Positions 8,221 to 15,606 of a DNA stretch of 24,551 nucleotides are shown one piece after another (within the stretch, counting starts at the first letter, position 1; each line of letters opens with the position of its first letter). The DNA comes from Aphodoplasma sp045541115 (lineage in GTDB: Bacteria > Bacillota > Clostridia > UBA1381 > UMGS1253): assembly GCA_045541115.1 (NCBI GenBank), contig JAZQIM010000010.1, positions 1 to 24,551 on the forward strand, in the 5' to 3' direction. A model generated the notes under the pieces. It worked only from the letters and a program-made list of their open reading frames with translations. It ran no database searches and was not told the DNA's origin. The position numbers and the translations under genes are program-made.

Positions 8221-8249
8221 ACTATACACCTAAAAAATTAAATTGTCAA
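8221..8249 (-). promoter_or_regulatory. Promoter of the leader-thioesterase-tyrA operon
   Basis: On the - strand TTGACA (8249-8244) is followed after 17 bases by TATAGT (8226-8221), a near-perfect housekeeping sigma promoter. Transcription should start near 8214, giving a leader RNA of about 265 bases before the thioesterase ATG. The promoter lies in the 309-base gap between the TPM-domain gene and the thioesterase. The rest of that gap is the leader and attenuator. Confidence 0.85.
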
Positions 8250-8258
8250 TCCTTATTT

Positions 8259-9035
8259 TTAAAATCCGCGCGAGCTTCCGCCACCGCCAAAACTGCCTCC
8301 GCCGCCTCTAAAGCCGCCAAAGCCACCTCCGCCTGATCCGCGGTGTGACATGCCGCCGCCAAGAAGGTATCCGCCTAAAAATGCGCCGCCACTTCCGCCG
8401 GTGCCTGTGTTTCCGCCACCGCCTTTTTTCGATGAGCCAAATACAGAGCCTATGATAAAAATTAAAAGAAGAGTGGTTATAATTATAGAGCCGATATCTC
8501 CGTCATCTTCTTCACCTTCATATTCAACGGGCGCTAAGTTTTCCGGCACTTCAAGCCCATATTCTTTATAGACTTCATTTAAGATGGCCTTATACAGATT
8601 TAAAATTCCGTTGTCAAAATCGTTTTGTTGTAGATATGACATTGCGTATGTGTCAATAAATCTGCCGACTTTAGAGTCGTTTAATGCGCCTTCAAGTCCA
8701 TAGCCAACTTCGACATCTATTTTTCGCTCATCAAGAGCTACTAAAATAAGCACGCCGTTGTTTTCTTTTCCGCCGATTTGCCATTCGCGCGCAAGAGATA
8801 TGCCATACTCTCTCTCGTTTTGTCCGCCCATATCATTGACGGTAGCGACGACAATTTGAGCCTGTGTGGCAGTGCATAGGGTGTTTGAGTGATTGACTAT
8901 AAACTGCTCGGTGGAGTCTGTAAGAAGGTCGGCATAATCTGCGACGTAAAAAAGATTAGTCGCAGAGGGTAAGGCTGCACACACGCTTGTGCAGATACAT
9001 ATTAAAATAGCAGTAAATACGATAAATTTTCTCAT
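8259..9035 (-). CDS. TPM-domain membrane protein (YgcG family)
   Basis: This 258-residue protein has an N-terminal signal peptide (basic start then hydrophobic to about residue 20), a TPM domain (about 25-170, with GVLILVALDERKIDVEVGYGLE and the flanking FIVN and ND..GGI-like segments), one transmembrane helix (about 192-210), and an extreme Gly-rich tail ending GGGGSSRGF. This is the YgcG layout. TPM domains are usually exported; proposed roles include membrane protein quality control, and none is certain here. The neighbouring lemA gene 30 bases upstream is the usual partner, so the two probably form a unit. I chose the ATG at 9035, eight bases after GAGG, over a TTG one codon upstream. Confidence 0.88.
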   Translation of the reverse strand: MRKFIVFTAILICICTSVCAALPSATNLFYVADYADLLTDSTEQFIVNHSNTLCTATQAQIVVATVNDMGGQNEREYGISLAREWQIGGKENNGVLILVALDERKIDVEVGYGLEGALNDSKVGRFIDTYAMSYLQQNDFDNGILNLYKAILNEVYKEYGLEVPENLAPVEYEGEEDDGDIGSIIITTLLLIFIIGSVFGSSKKGGGGNTGTGGSGGAFLGGYLLGGGMSHRGSGGGGFGGFRGGGGSFGGGGSSRGF

Positions 9036-9065
9036 CAATTAAACCTCATATTATGCTTTTATAAA

Positions 9066-9629
9066 TCAGAAGCTTACTTGCGGAACTGTTTTTGCATCTT
9101 CTGATGCGCTAAAATAATCAACGGCAGTAAAGCCGAACATATTTGCAAAAATTACACGAGGGAATTTTTTAATCATCGTGTTATATGACACAGCGACATC
9201 GTTATAATCTTTTCTTGCAACGGCAATTCTGTTTTCTGTGCCACTAAGCTCATCTGTAAGGGCGCTAAACTGCGTATTTGCCTTTAAGTCGGGGTAATTT
9301 TCAACGACAACTAAAAGTCTGCTAAGTGCGCTTGAAAGCTCGGAATCGGCCTGAGCAACCTCTTGTGTTGTGCTTGCGCCTGCAAGACGTGCTCTTGCAT
9401 CAGATATTTGTGTTAAAATTTCGCTTTCATGCGATGTATAACCTTTTACCGTGTTTACAAGGTTTGGGATAAGGTCATTTCTGCGCTGGAGCTGTGTGTC
9501 GATTGTCGACAACGCCTTATCGACGCTTTCGCGCGCGGAAACGAGTGAGTTATAGCTTCCTATGAAGGAAAAAGCAATGATAGCTATAACGGCAATTACT
9601 GCAATTAAAATAATAGCTGTTTTTTTCAT
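9066..9629 (-). CDS. lemA: LemA family membrane protein
   Basis: The 187-residue protein starts with a short basic stretch and one hydrophobic helix (residues 4-24). The LemA core follows: SYNSLVSARESVDKALSTID, QLQRRNDLIPNLVNTVKGY, a long helical segment, and ENRIAVARKDYNDVAVSYNTMIKKFPRVIFANMFGF. It is predicted to be anchored by the N-terminal helix with a helical bundle on one side. The family has no firmly established molecular function but commonly occurs with TPM/YgcG proteins, as here. A weak promoter (TTGCAA 9705-9700, 17 bases, TATATT 9682-9677) lies upstream, and a small hairpin (9648-9660) sits near the ribosome binding site. Confidence 0.92.
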   Translation of the reverse strand: MKKTAIILIAVIAVIAIIAFSFIGSYNSLVSARESVDKALSTIDTQLQRRNDLIPNLVNTVKGYTSHESEILTQISDARARLAGASTTQEVAQADSELSSALSRLLVVVENYPDLKANTQFSALTDELSGTENRIAVARKDYNDVAVSYNTMIKKFPRVIFANMFGFTAVDYFSASEDAKTVPQVSF

Positions 9630-9676
9630 TTAAAATCATACCTTTCCGGCTTAAAAAGCCAAAATATTTTATGTAT

Positions 9677-9705
9677 AATATATTTATACCCAATTATATT
9701 TGCAA
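9677..9705 (-). promoter_or_regulatory. Possible lemA promoter
   Basis: TTGCAA (9705-9700), a 17-base spacer and TATATT (9682-9677) read towards lemA. The region is AT-rich, so chance similarity is possible, but a promoter is expected here because the clpC terminator lies immediately upstream. Confidence 0.4.
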
Positions 9706-9733
9706 AAAACAAAAATCTCATAAAAAGATAATG

Positions 9734-9761
9734 GCGGACAGCGCGTTTTTACACTGTCCGC
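9734..9761 (-). terminator. Terminator after clpC
   Basis: On the - strand GCGGACAG (9761-9754) pairs with CTGTCCGC (9741-9734) around a 12-base loop, ten bases after the clpC stop. The following sequence (CATTATCTTTTTATG) is only moderately U-rich, so it may be a leaky terminator or an RNA 3'-end stabiliser. Confidence 0.7.
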
Positions 9762-9770
9762 TTAACCAAT

Positions 9771-12233
9771 TTATTTTACAATAAAATTACCATCTGCAGC
9801 ATCGATAGTTATGCTATCGCCTGCATTTATATTGTTTTCGAGCATCTTCTCTGCGAGCAGATCCTCAATTTTTGATTGAATCGCGCGGCGAAGAGGTCTT
9901 GCGCCGTATACAGGGTCAAAGCCTTCTTTTGCAATAAGAGAAACTGCTTCGTCAGTAAAGGCGGCTGTAATGGAGTTTTCTGCAAGGCGCTTTGTAAGCG
10001 TATTAAGCATTAGTGAGGCGATTTGTTTTATTTCCTGCTCGCCAAGCTGATGAAATACGATGATATCATCGATTCTGTTAAGAAATTCCGGGCGAAAGCT
10101 CTTTTTAAGTTCGCCTAAAACATCTTCCTTAATTTTATCATAGCTTCTGTTTTCATTGTCATCAGATGTCATAAAGCCGAGCTTTTGACCTTTTTGTGCG
10201 CTGATAAGACGCGCGCCGATGTTTGATGTCATAATTATTACTGTGTTTCGAAAATCGACGCGTCTGCCCTGCGAATCTGTCAAAATACCGTCTTCAAGAA
10301 TCTGCAACAGGATATTGAACACGTCGGGGTGCGCCTTTTCTATTTCATCAAACAGAATTACGCTGTAAGGCTTGCGGCGCACTTTCTCCGTGAGCTGTCC
10401 GGCGTCGTCGTAGCCGACATATCCCGGAGGTGAGCCGACGAGCTTTGATACGGAGTGCTTTTCCATATATTCTGACATATCAATTCGTATCATGTCGTCT
10501 TGCGAGCCAAACATCGCCTCTGCAAGCGCCTTTGAAAGCTCTGTTTTACCAACGCCTGTGGGGCCAAGAAATATAAATGAGCCTGTGGGGCGTTTCGGGT
10601 CCTTAAGACCGACGCGTCCACGCCTTATTGCCTTTGCGACAGCGTTTACAGCCTCGTTTTGACCGATAACACGCGCATGGAGCGTTTCTTCGAGGCTTAA
10701 GAGTTTGTTTGCCTCATCGCTTGTAAGCTTTGAAATTGGAATATTTGTCCAGTCAGATACGACTGCGGCGATTTGCTCTTCATCGACACACGATTTTTGA
10801 GTTGTGTTTTTGTCCTTCCAGTCATCTTGCTTGGCTTTAAGCTCATCTTGCAAAGCTTTTTCTTCGTCACGAAGCGATGCAGCGCGCTCAAAATCCTGTA
10901 CTGTAATTGCGCTTTCTTTTTCTGCGCTGATTTTTGCAATTTTTTCCTCGAGCTCTTTAATTACCGGCGGCGCAGTAAGTGTACCAAGGCGCACCTTTGA
11001 CGAAGCCTCGTCAATAAGATCAATTGCCTTGTCGGGCAAAAAGCGGTCGGTAATATATCTTGACGAAAGCTCTACTGCTGCGCGAATCGCCTCATCTGTA
11101 ATTTTTACGCCGTGATGCGCTTCGTATTTATCTCGAATGCCCATAAGAATCTGCACTGTTTCATCTACAGTAGGCTCGCCTACGGTAATCGGCTGAAAAC
11201 GTCTTTCGAGTGCGGAATCTTTTTCGATGTGGCGTCTGTATTCTTCAAGTGTCGTTGCGCCAATCATCTGTATTTCGCCGCGTGCAAGAGATGGCTTTAA
11301 TATATTCGATGCATCGATTGCGCCTTCGGCAGCACCTGCACCAATAATTGTATGCATTTCATCAATAAACAAAATCACATTTCCTGCTTTTGTTACTTCT
11401 GCCATAGCATTTTTTAATCTTTCTTCAAATTCGCCACGGTATTTTGCGCCGGCAACCATCGAAGACAGATCAAGCGTGAAGAGACGTTTGTCACGAAGAA
11501 CCTCGGGAACATCGCCAGATGCAATTTTTTGTGCAAGCCCTTCGATTACGGCAGTTTTACCAACGCCCGGCTCGCCGATAAGGCAGGGATTGTTCTTTGT
11601 GCGGCGCGATAAAATCTGTATAACGCGAGCGATTTCCTTGTCACGGCCGATTACAGGGTCAAACTTTTCATCTCGTGCCATCTGTGTAAAATCTCGTCCG
11701 AATTGATCGAGCGTAGGTGTATTTGATTTTGTGCGCGAAGTGCCGGAATTTGATTTTACGCCTTCGCCTTCGTGTGCAGATGATGAGTTATAGTTTGATA
11801 CCGCAGACATTATTTGTGCATAAAGCGCGGTTAAATCAACACCAAATTCACTTAAAATTTTTACAGCGACGCTTTCGCCTTCGCGAATTATTGCAAGCAG
11901 CATATGCTCTGTTCCGATATAATTGTGTGCCATCTTTCTTGCTTCTGCAAAGCTTAATTCAATTATTCTTTTTGTGCGCGGAGTCATCATAAGCTGTGTC
12001 GAGCTTGGTATGGGCTCGTTTTGTCCCATAAGAGAAACAATTTTTTCTTTTACAATGTCATAAGTTACATCTTTTTGTGAAAGAAGCTTTCCGGCAACGG
12101 CGCTATCGTCTGCGCAAAGCCCCGCAAGGATATGCTCCGTTCCGATATAGCCGTGGCCGAGCTCACATGCACATGCGTGTGCACTTCGAAGGGCTTCTTG
12201 CGCTTTTTGTGTAAAACGGTTATCAAAAGTCAT
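9771..12233 (-). CDS. clpC: ATP-dependent Clp protease ATP-binding subunit ClpC
   Basis: ClpC is the hexameric Hsp100 unfoldase that feeds substrates, including arginine-phosphorylated proteins, into ClpP. The 820-residue length is standard. Two Clp_N repeats occupy about residues 1-145. The first ATPase domain has GEPGVGKT at 220-227. A UVR/middle-domain coiled segment lies at about 420-465. The second ATPase has GPTGVGKT at 557-564, followed by the D2-small domain. It is the last gene of ctsR-mcsA-mcsB-clpC. Its ATG lies three bases after the mcsB stop, and its GGAGAG ribosome site is inside mcsB, so translation is coupled. Expression should follow CtsR control from the promoter at 14173-14201. 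Confidence 0.98.
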   Translation of the reverse strand: MTFDNRFTQKAQEALRSAHACACELGHGYIGTEHILAGLCADDSAVAGKLLSQKDVTYDIVKEKIVSLMGQNEPIPSSTQLMMTPRTKRIIELSFAEARKMAHNYIGTEHMLLAIIREGESVAVKILSEFGVDLTALYAQIMSAVSNYNSSSAHEGEGVKSNSGTSRTKSNTPTLDQFGRDFTQMARDEKFDPVIGRDKEIARVIQILSRRTKNNPCLIGEPGVGKTAVIEGLAQKIASGDVPEVLRDKRLFTLDLSSMVAGAKYRGEFEERLKNAMAEVTKAGNVILFIDEMHTIIGAGAAEGAIDASNILKPSLARGEIQMIGATTLEEYRRHIEKDSALERRFQPITVGEPTVDETVQILMGIRDKYEAHHGVKITDEAIRAAVELSSRYITDRFLPDKAIDLIDEASSKVRLGTLTAPPVIKELEEKIAKISAEKESAITVQDFERAASLRDEEKALQDELKAKQDDWKDKNTTQKSCVDEEQIAAVVSDWTNIPISKLTSDEANKLLSLEETLHARVIGQNEAVNAVAKAIRRGRVGLKDPKRPTGSFIFLGPTGVGKTELSKALAEAMFGSQDDMIRIDMSEYMEKHSVSKLVGSPPGYVGYDDAGQLTEKVRRKPYSVILFDEIEKAHPDVFNILLQILEDGILTDSQGRRVDFRNTVIIMTSNIGARLISAQKGQKLGFMTSDDNENRSYDKIKEDVLGELKKSFRPEFLNRIDDIIVFHQLGEQEIKQIASLMLNTLTKRLAENSITAAFTDEAVSLIAKEGFDPVYGARPLRRAIQSKIEDLLAEKMLENNINAGDSITIDAADGNFIVK

Positions 12234-12235
12234 AT

Positions 12236-13249
12236 TTAATCTCTCCTCTCATTTAAAACCTTTCTGATCATGTCGGCGCGCGCTTTGTCGCGATCCAATG
12301 CATCGAGCTGGCGCATCGCAGCAAGGTTTATATGTGCCGGCTCCGATTTAATCATAAGCTTCATTATATTTTCATCTGACATATTATCTATTATTCCCAG
12401 ATCTATGCCTAATTTTACCTGTGAGAGCAAATCTTCACATTCCGACGATGAGAGCTTGCGGGCATATTTTAGTGTGCCGAGCGCACGCCATAATGAGTCG
12501 GGCAAATTGTCGGGGTTGTTTTCGAGCAGTTTCTTTCGAAGCTCACGCTCTGTCTTTATAATTTGCATCGCGACATTTTTTAGCTTTTCACATGTCTGCT
12601 CGTCATTTATGCCAAGCGTAATCTGGTTTGAAAGCTGGTACAAATCGCCCTTTGAGCCGCTTCCTTCGCCGTAAAGCCCGCGAATTGTAAGGCCGAGCTT
12701 TCCGACTTCTCCGACAATTAGGTTAATTCTCTTTGCCATACGAAGTGCAGGCAGGTGGAGCATTACAGATGCGCGAAGACCCGTTCCGACGTTTGTCGGG
12801 CACTGTGTAAGGTAACCAAATTGTGAATCAAAAGCAAAGTCAAGCTTTTCGGCGAGCATATCGTCAAGCTCGGACGCTTTTTTGTATGCGCCGTCAATGT
12901 CAAAGCCCGCCTCAATAACCTGCAGGCGAATATGGTCTTCTTCGCCAATCATTATGCTCGCATTACCGTCTTTTGAAAGCAAAAGAGATTTGTTTTTGCC
13001 GCAAAGCATTTCACGGCTTATAAGATGCTCTTCTACGAGAGCATTTTTATTAAGCTCGGGAGCGTTGTCTAAATTTAAAAATTCAAAGTCGCCTTTGGCG
13101 GCGCTTCGTATTTTCTGAGTAACTGCTTTTGCATCGTCGTCACTCCATCGTGACGGAAAAGCTGTATCACAAAGATTTCGCGCAAGGCGAATTCTCGTTG
13201 ATACAACGACATCGCTCTCGATGCCTTTTTTATCGAACCATGCACACAC
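12236..13249 (-). CDS. mcsB: Protein arginine kinase McsB
   Basis: McsB phosphorylates arginines of proteins such as CtsR, marking them for ClpCP. It belongs to the phosphagen kinase fold. The 337-residue protein has the STRIRLARN nucleotide-binding segment at about 17-25, the catalytic loop CPTNVGTGLRASV with Cys at residue 150, and the allosteric phosphoarginine-binding motif RDKARA at 320-325. This RDxxRA motif separates McsB from ordinary arginine kinases. It is slightly shorter than the B. subtilis protein (about 363). The start is GTG, one base after the mcsA stop, supported by GGAGG nine bases upstream. The upstream mcsA supplies its activator. Confidence 0.95.
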   Translation of the reverse strand: MCAWFDKKGIESDVVVSTRIRLARNLCDTAFPSRWSDDDAKAVTQKIRSAAKGDFEFLNLDNAPELNKNALVEEHLISREMLCGKNKSLLLSKDGNASIMIGEEDHIRLQVIEAGFDIDGAYKKASELDDMLAEKLDFAFDSQFGYLTQCPTNVGTGLRASVMLHLPALRMAKRINLIVGEVGKLGLTIRGLYGEGSGSKGDLYQLSNQITLGINDEQTCEKLKNVAMQIIKTERELRKKLLENNPDNLPDSLWRALGTLKYARKLSSSECEDLLSQVKLGIDLGIIDNMSDENIMKLMIKSEPAHINLAAMRQLDALDRDKARADMIRKVLNERRD

Positions 13250-13250
13250 T

Positions 13251-13628
13251 TTAGCATTCCTCCTTTGCCTTGATATCGTTTATCTTATCGCGCAAAATCG
13301 CCGCATTTTCAAAATCCTGTTTCTCAATTGAGAGTTTAAGGTCGCGCTCAAGTTTTTCAAGCTCGCGCTTTATTTTTATCTTCTTGTCGGCGTTTTTTGA
13401 GATTTTGCCCGTATGCGTGTCATTTCCGTGTATGCTTTTTAGCACATCAGAAAGATACGGGCGAAATGCCTCGTAGCAATTCGGACAGCCAAGCTTTCCG
13501 CTTTTTGAAAACTGATATAGACTCATATGACACGACGGACATACCTCGTTTGGTATGCTTTTTTTCGGCTCGCTCATAATCACCTTAAAATTATCGTCAA
13601 AAAAATCTGAAAAAATATCATATAACAT
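13251..13628 (-). CDS. mcsA: McsA, arginine kinase activator, short form with a single zinc finger
   Basis: McsA activates McsB. This 125-residue protein contains the second zinc-binding unit (CPSCHMSLYQF...LGCPNCY, cysteines at about 30, 33, 48 and 51), the conserved FRPYLSDVLKSIHGNDTHTGK segment, and a C-terminal UVR motif in a coiled coil (about 85-120). The family's usual N-terminal CxxC...CxxC finger is missing: the protein starts MLYDIFSDFFDDN, which corresponds to the linker region of full-length McsA (about 180 residues). AAAGGAG precedes the ATG, and the 28-base gap after ctsR leaves no room for the missing part, so this is a genuine short form or an old deletion. The assignment is also supported by its place between ctsR and mcsB. 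Confidence 0.92.
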   Translation of the reverse strand: MLYDIFSDFFDDNFKVIMSEPKKSIPNEVCPSCHMSLYQFSKSGKLGCPNCYEAFRPYLSDVLKSIHGNDTHTGKISKNADKKIKIKRELEKLERDLKLSIEKQDFENAAILRDKINDIKAKEEC

Positions 13629-13656
13629 AGTAAAAACTCCTTTCGCAATCGCTCAT

Positions 13657-14100
13657 CTATATAAGACTCATAAGCATCGATTTAAAAAGCTGTGCTCTGT
13701 ACTGGTCGCTTTGCGGGCGGTTAAATGGAATTGCTCTGTCAGAAAGTGCGCTTTCCATCAAATCGAGTTCACGTCGCGTAATGATGTCTGCCTGCAACAT
13801 ATTTGAAAGCATAGCGTGGATACTTGCAAAGCTTATAGAATTTCCTATTGAGTTTACGACATGCATAAGATATCCATTATCGGATACTTCGACACGTCTT
13901 ATACGGATAAATCCGCCGCCGCCGCGTCTGCTCTCGACGATATAGCCGCGCTGACCTGTAAAGCGCGTGTCTATAACGTAATTTATCTGTGACGGCGCAC
14001 ACGAAAATTGTGACGCAAGCTCGTTTCTTTTTAATGTAACATCAGATTCGCTATCAAGCATATCTAAAAGGAATTGCTCAATAATATCACTCATTTTCAT
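13657..14100 (-). CDS. ctsR: Transcriptional repressor CtsR
   Basis: CtsR represses class III heat-shock genes by binding tandem heptads RGTCAAA. Heat, or McsB-dependent phosphorylation and ClpCP degradation, relieves repression. The 147-residue protein shows the N-terminal helix-turn-helix (MSDIIEQFLLDML...RNELASQFSCAPSQINYVIDTRF, residues 3-47) and the winged beta-tip RRGGGG at residues 58-63, the glycine-rich thermosensing and DNA-contact loop. The C-terminal dimerisation and ClpC-recognition region follows. GGTG stands seven bases before the ATG; a second ATG two codons later is possible. It is the first gene of the operon and its own operator lies directly upstream. Confidence 0.96.
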   Translation of the reverse strand: MKMSDIIEQFLLDMLDSESDVTLKRNELASQFSCAPSQINYVIDTRFTGQRGYIVESRRGGGGFIRIRRVEVSDNGYLMHVVNSIGNSISFASIHAMLSNMLQADIITRRELDLMESALSDRAIPFNRPQSDQYRAQLFKSMLMSLI

Positions 14101-14136
14101 TTATTATCACCTCTGTGGACAAAAATCGACATAATT

Positions 14137-14170
14137 TTTGACTTTGACTTTCTTTGACCTTTGTTTGACT
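14137..14170 (-). promoter_or_regulatory. CtsR operator with four heptads
   Basis: Read on the - strand there are four RGTCAAA heptads: AGTCAAA (14170-14164), GGTCAAA (14159-14153), AGTCAAA (14149-14143) and AGTCAAA (14143-14137). The second and third are separated by GAA and match the published CtsR site (RGTCAAA-NAN-RGTCAAA) exactly. The first is four bases away, and the fourth shares one base with the third. They start just downstream of the -10 box, so bound CtsR would block initiation or escape. Confidence 0.9.
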
Positions 14171-14172
14171 TT

Positions 14173-14201
14173 AGTATAGCACGCACTTTTTTTCTTGTCA
14201 A
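14173..14201 (-). promoter_or_regulatory. Promoter of ctsR-mcsA-mcsB-clpC
   Basis: TTGACA (14201-14196), 17 bases, TATACT (14178-14173) on the - strand is a near-consensus housekeeping promoter. Its start site falls at the edge of the CtsR heptads. The 286-base region between ctsR and argD holds this promoter and operator on its left and the argD promoter and operator on its right. Confidence 0.88.
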
Positions 14202-14333
14202 TATATAAATTTAAAAATTATATATATTTTTTCTAAAATCTGTGGTACAATTATTTTATTGTGTATTATGTATGAAAAAAATACACTCTTTACATCAAAA
14301 ACATAGTAAAATCAAAGAAATTATACATTTTGC

Positions 14334-14362
14334 TTGCATTTTTATACAGCATAATGTATAAT
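14334..14362 (+). promoter_or_regulatory. argD promoter with ArgR-like operator
   Basis: TATAAT (14357-14362) is preceded 17 bases upstream by a weak -35 (TTGCAT, 14334-14339). Overlapping that -35, the complement of 14335-14348 reads TGTATAAAAATGCA, one mismatch from the Bacillus ARG box core TGAATAAAAATGCA. The -10 region (AATGTATAATTATA) is also ARG-box-like, and an inverted repeat GTGTAT/ATACAC lies further up (14261-14266/14281-14286). ArgR binding in the presence of arginine would repress argD-argF. No argR gene is in the window. Confidence 0.5.
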
Positions 14363-14386
14363 TATAAAAAACGAGGGGTGGTATAA

Positions 14387-15580
14387 ATGTTAGAAGAAAT
14401 AGTAAGTCTTGATAAAAAGTATTATATGAACACATTTGGCGATCGTTTGCCTGTATGTTTTGAGCGTGGCGAAGGAATAACGCTCTACGATACAAATGGC
14501 GAAGCTTATACTGATTTTTTTGCAGGAATTGCAGTTAATGCGCTTGGATATGCTCACCCAAAATATGTATCGGCGCTATGTGGCCAGGCACAAAAGCTTC
14601 TGCATACATCGAGTCTTTATTACATAGAATCGCAGGCGCGCCTTGCAAAGAAAATAGTGGACATTTCCTGTGCTGACAGAGTATTTTTAGCAAATTCGGG
14701 CGCAGAGGCAAATGAAGGCGCAATAAAGCTTGCAAAAATTTATTTTTACAAACAAGGTAAGCAGGAGAAAAATGAAATAATAACGCTTACCGATTCATTC
14801 CATGGCCGCACACTTACGACTGTTGCTGCAACGGGACAGACAAAGTATCAAAAGCCGTACAAGCCGCTTACGCCGGGATTTTCACATGTGCCGATAAATG
14901 ATTATGAAGCGCTTGAAAAGGCAGTAAGTGATAAAACAGCAGCAATCATGCTTGAGCTTGTACAGGGTGAAAGCGGCGTACATAAATGCGATGATGAATA
15001 TATTAAAAAGGTGCGCAAGCTTTGCGATGAAAAAGAAATTTTGCTTATTGTTGACGAGGTGCAGACGGGAATCGGCAGAACAGGAAAAATGTTTGCATAT
15101 GAAAACTTTGGCATCGAGCCTGATATATTTACTCTTGCAAAGGCGCTTGGCGGCGGTGTCCCGATTGGAGCTGTGTGTGCAAAAGAAAGGTTTTGTGCTT
15201 TTGAGCCAGGTGATCATGGCTCGACATTTGGCGGAAATGCATTTTGCGCAGCCGCTGCAAACAGTGTACTTAATATAATTGAAGAAGAAAAGCTTGTAGA
15301 AAATGCACAGGCGGTCGGAAAATATTTTGAAGAAAAGCTTTTGGAGCTTGCAAAAAAATACCCAGACAAAATTAAGCAGGTTCGCGCGCTTGGACTTATG
15401 ATTGGTGTTGAATACAGCGAAGGGCTTGCAAAAAAGGTAAACGCAGCCTTATTTAAAAGAAAAATTCTTTGCGGAAGCACAATGACGACGCTTCGCATTT
15501 TACCGCCGCTTGTTATAACAAAAAATGATGTAGACAAATTTATAGAAGTGCTTGATGATGTCAGCGCACAGACTTTATAA
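14387..15580 (+). CDS. argD: Acetylornithine aminotransferase (ArgD)
   Basis: This PLP enzyme converts N-acetylglutamate semialdehyde to N-acetylornithine using glutamate. The 397-residue class III aminotransferase has FFAGIAVNALGYAHPKYV near 45, the NSGAEANEGAIKLAK phosphate-binding segment near 105, DEVQTGIGRTGK near 222, the PLP lysine in TLAKALGGG at residue 252, and GSTFGGNAF near 280. The arginine-pathway assignment rests on these ArgD-like motifs and on argF 26 bases downstream. Without argF, a related ornithine or GABA aminotransferase would be harder to exclude. GAGGGG lies about ten bases before the ATG. The gene is divergent from ctsR. Confidence 0.93.
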   Translation: MLEEIVSLDKKYYMNTFGDRLPVCFERGEGITLYDTNGEAYTDFFAGIAVNALGYAHPKYVSALCGQAQKLLHTSSLYYIESQARLAKKIVDISCADRVFLANSGAEANEGAIKLAKIYFYKQGKQEKNEIITLTDSFHGRTLTTVAATGQTKYQKPYKPLTPGFSHVPINDYEALEKAVSDKTAAIMLELVQGESGVHKCDDEYIKKVRKLCDEKEILLIVDEVQTGIGRTGKMFAYENFGIEPDIFTLAKALGGGVPIGAVCAKERFCAFEPGDHGSTFGGNAFCAAAANSVLNIIEEEKLVENAQAVGKYFEEKLLELAKKYPDKIKQVRALGLMIGVEYSEGLAKKVNAALFKRKILCGSTMTTLRILPPLVITKNDVDKFIEVLDDVSAQTL

Positions 15581-15606
15581 AATATATAAATAAGGAGAAT
15601 AAAAAA

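Noticed and set aside
14114..14122. TGTGGACAA as a DnaA box near ctsR
   Set aside because: A single one-mismatch copy without neighbours; chance occurrence is likely in this AT-rich sequence.
14272..14361. Short frame starting MKKIHSLHQKHSK as a His-rich leader peptide before argD
   Set aside because: It starts upstream of the best argD promoter, has no ribosome binding site, has no terminator or alternative hairpins after it, and has no link to histidine genes.
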